DNA from: JBCAWW01 sp039024315
Lineage (GTDB): Bacteria; Bacteroidota; Bacteroidia; J057
Length of the DNA stretch: 29,425 nt
Assembly: GCA_039024315.1 (NCBI GenBank)
Contig: JBCCQN010000096.1
Coordinates: forward strand, 1-29,425
Direction: 5' to 3'
Below are positions 23,827 through 29,425 of the stretch, piece after piece (the stretch's first letter is position 1; the number at the start of each line of letters is the position of its first letter). Made by a program: the position numbers and the translations under genes. The notes under the pieces were generated by a model. The model saw only the letters and a program-made list of their open reading frames with translations. It was not told where the DNA came from and did not search any database.

Positions 23827-26050
23827 AGCGAGATACGGTATAAACATTTGGATCTAGTTCTATTTTAGCCATGATTCTATCCAACTCCTCGTCATTATGG
23901 ACATAAAGGTGAAAAAATCCTTCAAACATTCCTTCCCGCGACTCAATCGTCACCTTCTGGATATTTAGTTTGAGTTGTAAAGAGATCACTCTAATCAGGT
24001 CATTAAGCATACCCTGCTTATCGAGGCCTACTACCTTGATACCTACCAAAAAGGTTACGTCCTTAGAGTCTCCACTGTCTGTCCACTTAGCTCGTACGAC
24101 TTGAGAACCAAAGCTGGACATCAGAGAAATCGCTTTTTCACAAGAGGGGCGATGGATAGTAATCTTATCGCCCTCTACAAAACCAAGGATATCATCTCCA
24201 GGGATAGGGTTGCAGCATTTACCCAAAACATAGTAATCAATACTCTGCTCTTTGCCCATCACCAGCATATCAGCATCTACGCCTAACTCCTTGAGTCGGG
24301 CCTTCATCCACTGTTGTCTGCGCTCCCAAGCCTCGATATATTCATTTCCTACGGCTTTACCTTCTTTTTTGAGTTGTATGAACTCTGGAATCTTCTTAGT
24401 ATCTATTTTACGATCCCCTAGAGCAAAGAAAAAATCTTCTACGCTAGGCATCATAAAGTAAGCCAAGAGTTCTTTCATATAAGGATGATTCTCATCTACA
24501 TCATATTGACGAGCGCGCCAGAGAAATAACATTCGCCCCTGCTCAATTATTTCGTTGCGCTTGCGCCGTAGATAGTTTTTGATATTATCCTTAGCCCGCG
24601 GTGTACGCACAAAACGTAACCATTCCTGCTTAGGACTCCCTTTGCGAGAGGTGAGAATTTCTACCTGATCCCCTGGTCTGAGAATATAATCCAAAGCCAC
24701 TACATGGTTATTGACCTTAGCCCCAATAGCACTATCTCCGATGTTGGTGTGGATTTTATAGGCAAAGTCCAGAGCGGTAGAGTTCCGAGGAAGGCGTTTC
24801 ATTTCACCTTGAGGCGTAAACACAAAAACGTCATTGGGCTGGAGGTTTTCTTTAAATCCTCTCAGCGCCTCTAAGGCATCGAGTTGAGGGTTTTCTAAGA
24901 TTTCGCGGATTTGAGAAATCCATTCCGTGAGAAACTCTTCCTCTACAGTGCCATTTTCCTTGTACTTCCAGTGAGCAGCGACCCCTTTCTCCGCAATCTC
25001 GTCCATGCGGCTGGTCCGAATCTGTACCTCCACCCATCGGCCATCTGGCCCCATCAAAGTGGTGTGCAACGATTCATAGTGATTGTCCTTAGGTACAGTG
25101 ATCCAATCCCGCAATCGCTTCGGATTGGGACGATAGAGCCCTGAAACAAGTGAATATACCAACCAGCAATCTTCTCTCTCTTGCCCTTCACGCGTCTCAA
25201 GAATAATGCGAATTGCATAGCGATCAAATACCTCTTCAAAGGGTAGATTTTTACGCTGCATCTTGGAGAAGATCGAGTAAACCGATTTGTAGCGAGACTT
25301 TATGGTAAATTTTAGACCTGAAGGTTTGAGCTTTTGTTTGATACTACGAATAAAGCGATCAATATAGCCCTGCTTATCCTCCCGCGAAGCCTGCATTTTG
25401 GACCCAATCTCTTCGTATTGACTAGGATTACTGAATTTAAAAGAGAGGTCCTCTAGCTCCGTTTTTATTTCGTAGAGGCCTAATCTGTGAGCGAGAGGCG
25501 CATAAATGTATAGCGTTTCAGAGGCAATCTTAAGCATCTTCTCCCTCCGCATCGCTCCCAAGGTCCTCATATTGTGTAGTCGATCCGCCAGTTTGATCAA
25601 CACAACCCTGATATCATCCGAAATAGTGAGGAGAATCTTGCGGAAGTTTTCCGCTTGTTGGGAATTGAGTTCATCAAAGGTGGTCGAGCGAGGGATTTTG
25701 GTCAAGCCATCGATGATCTCCATGGCTTTTTTGCCAAACTCCCGTTTGATATCCTCTAATTCTGTGGGTGTGTCTTCGACGACATCATGCAATAGCGCGC
25801 AAGCCAAAGCGATAGGGTCTTCAAGCCCCATTTCATTGACGATAATTTTGGCAACCGCTAATGGGTGTAGAATATAGGGTTCCCCAGATTTACGCTTTAC
25901 TCCTTCATGGGCGTCCCGCGCATATTCAAAGGCGCGTCTGACTACGGCCTTATCCGAGCGCTCAATATCCTTCATCCCGCGAATAATCGCGCGATAAGCT
26001 CTTATGATTTGCTGATCGTAATTCACCGGTAGGGTGCTGGTCTCACTCAT
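23804..26050 (-). CDS. rel: Bifunctional (p)ppGpp synthetase/hydrolase (RelA/SpoT family)
   Basis: The protein makes and degrades the stringent-response alarmone (p)ppGpp in the cytosol. Its 748 residues have the full long-RSH order. The HD hydrolase domain (about 35-185) has H62 and HDVVED at 88-93, so hydrolysis should be active. The synthetase domain (about 225-365) includes SRYKSVYSIFSKM, DRYAIRIIL, HYESLHT and EVQIRT. Then come a TGS domain (about 407-467), a helical region, a conserved CC motif (GKCCNPIPGDD) and a C-terminal ACT domain (about 670-745). Retention of HDxxED points to the bifunctional Rel/SpoT type rather than synthetase-only RelA. The gene is divergent from tRNA-Leu across a 152-bp gap and overlaps a lipoprotein gene at its 3' end. 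Confidence 0.95.
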   Translation of the reverse strand: MSETSTLPVNYDQQIIRAYRAIIRGMKDIERSDKAVVRRAFEYARDAHEGVKRKSGEPYILHPLAVAKIIVNEMGLEDPIALACALLHDVVEDTPTELEDIKREFGKKAMEIIDGLTKIPRSTTFDELNSQQAENFRKILLTISDDIRVVLIKLADRLHNMRTLGAMRREKMLKIASETLYIYAPLAHRLGLYEIKTELEDLSFKFSNPSQYEEIGSKMQASREDKQGYIDRFIRSIKQKLKPSGLKFTIKSRYKSVYSIFSKMQRKNLPFEEVFDRYAIRIILETREGQEREDCWLVYSLVSGLYRPNPKRLRDWITVPKDNHYESLHTTLMGPDGRWVEVQIRTSRMDEIAEKGVAAHWKYKENGTVEEEFLTEWISQIREILENPQLDALEALRGFKENLQPNDVFVFTPQGEMKRLPRNSTALDFAYKIHTNIGDSAIGAKVNNHVVALDYILRPGDQVEILTSRKGSPKQEWLRFVRTPRAKDNIKNYLRRKRNEIIEQGRMLFLWRARQYDVDENHPYMKELLAYFMMPSVEDFFFALGDRKIDTKKIPEFIQLKKEGKAVGNEYIEAWERRQQWMKARLKELGVDADMLVMGKEQSIDYYVLGKCCNPIPGDDILGFVEGDKITIHRPSCEKAISLMSSFGSQVVRAKWTDSGDSKDVTFLVGIKVVGLDKQGMLNDLIRVISLQLKLNIQKVTIESREGMFEGFFHLYVHNDEELDRIMAKIELDPNVYTVSRYDSETVE

Positions 26051-26163
26051 TGCTCATCCACAATCTCTTAGATACAAATATGCGCTAAATGCCAACGCTA
26101 TGCACTAAAAATGCATCTAATCATGATAATTGCACAAATATTTTCCTTTATTAAAAAAAGTAC

Positions 26164-26171
26164 TAAATTTG
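26164..26171 (+). promoter_or_regulatory. Bacteroidota -7 promoter box for tRNA-Leu
   Basis: TAAATTTG matches the Bacteroidota housekeeping -7 consensus TAnnTTTG and lies 31 bp ahead of the tRNA-Leu 5' end, which predicts a leader of roughly 25 bases. A clear -33 TTG at the usual spacing is not visible; TTTTCC near 26141 is the nearest candidate. Confidence 0.55.
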
Positions 26172-26202
26172 TGCCTCCAATTCAACAATGTTCTTTCAAT
26201 AA

Positions 26203-26284
26203 GCGGATGTGGCGGAATTGGTAGACGCGCTAGATTTAGGATCTAGTGCCGCAAGGCGTGGGGGTTCGAGTCCCTTCATCCGCA
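26203..26284 (+). tRNA. tRNA-Leu (TAG)
   Basis: This class II tRNA of 82 bases has acceptor GCGGATG/CATCCGC with discriminator A. The D region is GGCGGAATTGGTAGACGCGC, typical of leucine. The anticodon arm is CTAGA-TTTAGGA-TCTAG (anticodon TAG), followed by a long variable arm (TGCCGCAAGGCGT) and T-loop TTCGAGT. CCA is not encoded. It is followed 10 bp later by a strong terminator. Confidence 0.95.
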
Positions 26285-26293
26285 CAATAAAGT

Positions 26294-26328
26294 ACGCCTC
26301 TGGTCGGAAACGGACAGAGGCGTTTTTT
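26294..26328 (+). terminator. Rho-independent terminator after tRNA-Leu
   Basis: ACGCCTCTG (26294-26302) pairs with CAGAGGCGT (26315-26323), with a short inner loop around GGAAACGG, and a run of T follows to 26328. The T-run ends only 29 bp before the TTG start of trigger factor. Confidence 0.85.
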
Positions 26329-26357
26329 CAAGTGTTTACATCTAAACAATTCTCGTC

Positions 26358-27746
26358 TTGAATATCACCCAAGAAAGTACTGGCAATCTTACGGCTAATA
26401 TCAATATCCATTTAGCGCCGGAAGACTATAAAGACGCGGTCAATATCGAGCTCAAGCGCTATGCAAAGCAGGCAAATATGCCCGGCTTTAGAGCAGGGAA
26501 AGTGCCCATTGGCATGGTGAAAAAGATGGTCGGACGGGCCATCGTCGTTGAAGAAGTAAATAAAGTAGTTAGCAAAGAGCTGACTAGTTACCTGACAGAA
26601 AGCAAACTGGACATCCTTGGGCATCCTATGCCAAAGCATGATCTGACAGAAGAAGATTTTGATCCAGATTGTAAAACGGATATGAATTTTGTCTTTGAAG
26701 TAGGTTTAGCGCCTGATTTTGAGGTGAACTATGACTTCAAAGAGACCCCTACTCAATACGAAATTGAGATTGACGATGCGTTCTTCGAAGAAGAACTCAA
26801 AAACTATCAAGATCGCTTCGGTGAAGTACAAACCCCTGAAGAAGTGGGAGAAGGCGACATCATTTATGGGAGTGCGTATGAAGTAGATCCCAATGGCGAA
26901 CAGGTGGAAGAAGGTTTCCAACGTATGATCGCCCTCAATCCTATTCGGGTAGAAAATCCAGCATTCTTTGAACCCTACTTAGGCATGAAGCTAGAAGAAG
27001 TAGCAGATTTAGATCTCTTCAAAATGAAGGAAGACGTTGCGGAAATCGGCAAGTTGATCTTCATGGAGGAGGAAGAACTCGAAGAAATGCGCGATAAAAC
27101 GCTCAAATTTGAAGTCAAACGTATCAATCGTATCACTCTCGCAGAGTTAAATCCAGAGTTTTTCACCAAAGTAGCCCAAAACCTACAATGGGAAGAGACC
27201 GAGTTTGCCGATCTAGAGGCATTTAGCGTCAAGATGAAAGAGCAAATGCAAAAGGAATTGTCTGAGTCAGCTAAGTGGCATTTCCGCAATCAGGTGCAAA
27301 AGCAATTGATGGAAATCAACTTGCTCACTTTACCGGACGAATTCCTCAAGGATTGGTTATTGGAAAACGAAGAGAGGTACGAAACTATGCAAGATGTAGA
27401 AGACAATTATGCTGACTTCACCACTTCTGTCAGTTGGAGCCTCATCGTGGAGAAGATTCAGCAGGGAGAAGGTTTTGAACGTATCGAACGTGAAGATATC
27501 GAGGAAAGCATCAAGAATGCTATCACCGGCAGTTTCGCTTCTAGAGAAGAAGAACTAACTGACGAAATGATGCAGCAATACATTGATTACTCTATGGGTA
27601 ATCAGGAAATGCTTGATATGCATCATCGTCAACTAACCAACGAACGCCTTTACGATTATCTCGACAACAAGGTAACGAAGCAGAGTGATAATATTACTGC
27701 TACCGACTTCGTCGAACTACAACAAAAAGAGCAGGAAGCTGCTTAG
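26358..27746 (+). CDS. tig: Trigger factor, ribosome-associated chaperone (TTG start)
   Basis: Trigger factor binds ribosomal protein L23 at the exit tunnel and shields nascent chains. Residues 1-110 form the ribosome-binding domain, with the signature G43-F-R-A-G-K48. About 145-260 corresponds to the FKBP-like domain, which here is strongly diverged and acidic, as in other Bacteroidota. The rest (about 260-450) is the helical chaperone domain with long acidic helices. The length (462) is normal. The start must be TTG 26358: an in-frame TAA lies at 26343-26345, the only other upstream candidate is ATT 26349, and the next ATG (residue 41) would remove half the ribosome-binding domain. No promoter box fits between the tRNA-Leu terminator and the start, so transcription may read through from the tRNA promoter. 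Confidence 0.93.
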   Translation: MNITQESTGNLTANINIHLAPEDYKDAVNIELKRYAKQANMPGFRAGKVPIGMVKKMVGRAIVVEEVNKVVSKELTSYLTESKLDILGHPMPKHDLTEEDFDPDCKTDMNFVFEVGLAPDFEVNYDFKETPTQYEIEIDDAFFEEELKNYQDRFGEVQTPEEVGEGDIIYGSAYEVDPNGEQVEEGFQRMIALNPIRVENPAFFEPYLGMKLEEVADLDLFKMKEDVAEIGKLIFMEEEELEEMRDKTLKFEVKRINRITLAELNPEFFTKVAQNLQWEETEFADLEAFSVKMKEQMQKELSESAKWHFRNQVQKQLMEINLLTLPDEFLKDWLLENEERYETMQDVEDNYADFTTSVSWSLIVEKIQQGEGFERIEREDIEESIKNAITGSFASREEELTDEMMQQYIDYSMGNQEMLDMHHRQLTNERLYDYLDNKVTKQSDNITATDFVELQQKEQEAA

Positions 27747-27767
27747 AGCATATCAATTTCATATCGA

Positions 27768-27803
27768 AAAGGGCTGTGAGTGATCACAGCCCTTTCTATT
27801 TTG
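27768..27803 (+). terminator. Rho-independent terminator after tig
   Basis: A perfect 12-bp stem AAAGGGCTGTGA / TCACAGCCCTTT (27769-27780 with 27785-27796) with loop GTGA is followed by a T-rich tail. It lies 22 bp after the tig stop. Confidence 0.85.
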
Positions 27804-27966
27804 GGGCCAATTTTGGGGGATTTATAGTACGGATAGACAAAACATTTACACGGCTGTCAAACCAAGCCACACGAAGGTATTGAAGTGGGTAATTTTTACA
27901 CTTTAAGGCACGTATTTGGAAAGGTGAACATAACAAACACAGAATTTTCACTAAACCAGTAGCCCT

Positions 27967-29079
27967 ATGAAACGGATAGTTACCCTAGCACTAAGTTTAC
28001 TTGCCACCATGAGTATGGCATTCGCTTTCAATGCCGAGATGGTCGTCCAAAGTAACAACGGTCGCTTCCTCCTTCAAATCAATGGTAGGACGGTCAACCG
28101 AACTCCCCAGACGCAAGTAATTGTACCCAATATAGACGGAGGTAATCATCACATCAGCATGCGCATGGTGGATGGTCGCCCCAATACCCTTCAATTCAGA
28201 GGTGTATTTGTCCCCCGTAACGAACGCTCAATTTTTACCCTTGTTCGTCAGGGTCGTGGCATGATGACATTGCAAAAGACGGCTTCCGAGCCGTTGCGCA
28301 CCTATACTCCCCGCCCCCGTCCGGCCGGTCCTCGTGGCAATGGCTACGGTCAAGGCCCCAACCGCCCTTACAATGACAACCTTTGCTATGACGCCATGCA
28401 TCCTGCAGACTTCCAGAATGCTTTGAGAGCAGTCCATAACAGCCGCGGATTTGAGAAACAGTTCCGTACCGCCAAAGAAGTAGTGCGTAGCACTTGTCTA
28501 AGTAGTCGTCAGTTGGCTAAGCTGATCAAAGCGCTTGATTATGAAGAGCATATGCTTAGTGTTGCCAAGCTAGGATGGGATCGCGTAGTAGACCCAGAGA
28601 ACTTCCAGGTCGTAGAAAACCAGATTCGCCGTCGCGCTCACCTTCGCTCCCTACAAGATTATGTAGATCATCACCCACGCTTTGAGCCTCAGTACTCACA
28701 AGGTGCTAACTGTAGTCCAAATGACGGTGGACCCTATTACGAAGATGATCACTATGACGATGGCTATTACAATGGAGGCGGCTACAACAACGCCCCCCGT
28801 AGCATCAGCAACGATCAGTTTCGCTTATTGCTGCGCGACATGCGCCAAAGCTCATACGACAAGGATAAGCTCCAAGTAGGCAAGCGCATCGCTGAACAAA
28901 ATCCATTGACTAGTGAGCAGGTTCGTCAGTTATGTAATCAGCTCGATTATGACGCCTACAAGCTAAAACTGGCCAAGCATGCTTACCGCCACGTGGTAGA
29001 TCCCGAAAATTATTTCATCGTCAAGGAGGTATTTTCATTCTCATCCTACAAACGACAGCTCGAAGAGTTTATCCGATAA
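27967..29079 (+). CDS. Exported protein with two DUF4476 domains
   Basis: The 370-residue protein has a Sec signal peptide (MKRIVTLALSLLATMSMAFA, cleavage after residue 20) and an N-terminal beta region (about 22-105). A Pro/Arg/Gly-rich linker (110-138) leads into a first DUF4476 domain (about 145-234). A Tyr/Gly/Asp/Asn-rich linker (about 250-278) and a second DUF4476 domain (about 282-369) follow. The two copies align through F-x(3)-L-R, the LDY motif with K-L-x-x-A-K, and VVDPEN-[FY]. DUF4476 is a helical domain common in Bacteroidota exported proteins and of unknown function. The gene stands alone, with its own terminator downstream and the tig terminator upstream. No T9SS signal or lipobox is present. 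Confidence 0.85.
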   Translation: MKRIVTLALSLLATMSMAFAFNAEMVVQSNNGRFLLQINGRTVNRTPQTQVIVPNIDGGNHHISMRMVDGRPNTLQFRGVFVPRNERSIFTLVRQGRGMMTLQKTASEPLRTYTPRPRPAGPRGNGYGQGPNRPYNDNLCYDAMHPADFQNALRAVHNSRGFEKQFRTAKEVVRSTCLSSRQLAKLIKALDYEEHMLSVAKLGWDRVVDPENFQVVENQIRRRAHLRSLQDYVDHHPRFEPQYSQGANCSPNDGGPYYEDDHYDDGYYNGGGYNNAPRSISNDQFRLLLRDMRQSSYDKDKLQVGKRIAEQNPLTSEQVRQLCNQLDYDAYKLKLAKHAYRHVVDPENYFIVKEVFSFSSYKRQLEEFIR

Positions 29080-29086
29080 TGATACA

Positions 29087-29113
29087 GGGGAGGCTTTATG
29101 CTTCCCCTTTTTT
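29087..29113 (+). terminator. Rho-independent terminator after the DUF4476 gene
   Basis: GGGGAGGC (29087-29094) pairs with GCTTCCCC (29100-29107; one G-T pair), with a TTTAT loop, followed by six T (29108-29113). It starts 7 bp after the stop codon. Confidence 0.88.
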
Positions 29114-29118
29114 GTTTA

Positions 29119-29291
29119 CTGCTTCGCAGAACGCTTGTATCTTTGACATCTCCCCTGCTCATTTCATTCGTTGTCCCCTCTTCAAAGAGGGGACTGTAAC
29201 ATTCCCGTTAAGCCCCTTTGAAGGCTGAGTGAACGGAAGGGGATGTTGAAGGGACAAGCGTTCTGCGCTCCCGCATCCCGACCATCGGGAT
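29119..29291. repeat. REP-like intergenic repeat, copy D, highly structured
   Basis: Inverted cores CTGCTTCGCAGAACGCTT (29119-29136) and AAGCGTTCTGCGC (29256-29268) bracket two palindromes. One is a perfect 10-bp stem GTCCCCTCTT/AAGAGGGGAC (29173-29194). The other is a longer interrupted pairing of AACATTCCCGTT with AACGGAAGGGGATGTT (about 29199-29247). A third hairpin, ATCCCGA-CCA-TCGGGAT (29275-29291), follows outside. It lies between convergent genes. Confidence 0.65.
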
Positions 29292-29314
29292 CGGCAGTAA
29301 AACCCCAAAAATCA

Positions 29315-29425
29315 TCACTCTACTTGGACCTTCTTGACAAAAACTTGACCAGCTGTTTCGAGTCTGGCTAAGTAAATTCCTGCTGGTACACCAAGTTGTT
29401 TATGCTCCCAGCGCACTGGTTCACC
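29315..29425 (-). CDS. C-terminus of a T9SS-secreted protein (5' part outside window)
   Basis: On the minus strand the frame is open from the window edge to the TGA at 29317-29315, giving 36 residues that end LGVPAGIYLARL...GQVFVKKVQVE. This is the closing part of a type A T9SS C-terminal sorting domain: the G-x-Y-x-x-x-L strand followed by a final Lys-Lys-x-x-x strand. It closely parallels the end of the serine hydrolase at the left of the window. The nature of the mature protein cannot be told. It converges with the DUF4476 gene across REP-like copy D. Confidence 0.75.
   Translation of the reverse strand, partial: GEPVRWEHKQLGVPAGIYLARLETAGQVFVKKVQVE

Noticed and set aside
23827..23847. 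ATG 23847 as the start of the lipoprotein overlapping rel
   Set aside because: It adds seven residues before the basic n-region; the signal peptide is more typical when it starts at ATG 23826.
29119..29291. CRISPR array or attachment site
   Set aside because: Core repeats are few, inverted and unevenly spaced, with no regular spacers and no cas genes; a REP-like element fits better.

Overview
The window comes from a Bacteroidota chromosome, most likely a Saprospiraceae-like or other Chitinophagia/Saprospiria relative. This rests on two proteins with C-terminal type IX secretion (T9SS) sorting domains (one at each end of the window), a CarboxypepD_reg-like domain, a tandem DUF4476 protein, several small lipoproteins, a Bacteroidota-type -7 box (TAnnTTTG) in front of tRNA-Leu, and a TTG start for trigger factor. 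It is mostly ordinary chromosome rather than a genomic island. There is one insertion-sequence end, and a family of short palindromic repeats is scattered between genes.

Layout. 1-123 is the C-terminus of an IS630-type transposase, followed directly by a T9SS-exported serine hydrolase whose signal peptide is in frame but has lost its start codon. 2185-2462 holds a hairpin and a tRNA cluster (Pro-like, Gln, His-like), of which only tRNA-Gln folds cleanly. 2571-5715 (minus) encodes the translation factor EttA and a polyprenyl-phosphate sugar-1-phosphate transferase. A 560-bp gap separates these from a divergent GT4 glycosyltransferase (6276-7436); together they suggest exopolysaccharide synthesis. 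7724-9798 carries a quinone-oxidoreductase-like enzyme, a small lipoprotein and a RibD/DHFR-like reductase. 10044-13412 (minus) is an unusual fusion of a CarboxypepD_reg-like module to a complete oligopeptidase-B-type S9A protease. 13714-14532 (minus) is a lipoprotein with a signal-peptidase-I fold in which both catalytic residues are replaced.

The most coherent candidate system is the minus-strand run from 23101 to 14638: a YqiJ/NfeD-like OB-fold membrane protein, a YqiK-type flotillin, a lipoprotein, and a 1612-residue DUF3686 AAA+ ATPase whose start overlaps the lipoprotein stop by 4 bp. This looks like a membrane-microdomain or envelope-stress module with a large ATPase. Next come a lipoprotein and a bifunctional Rel (p)ppGpp synthetase/hydrolase whose coding ends overlap, then divergently tRNA-Leu, a terminator and trigger factor. 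The window ends with a tandem DUF4476 protein and the C-terminus of a second T9SS substrate on the minus strand.

Four intergenic regions (about 7511-7629, 9924-10034, 13484-13670 and 29119-29291) carry related REP-like elements that share the core AAGCGTTCTGCGAAGCAG. In three of them the core copies are inverted around internal hairpins, and three have a GTAG tetranucleotide directly before a palindrome.
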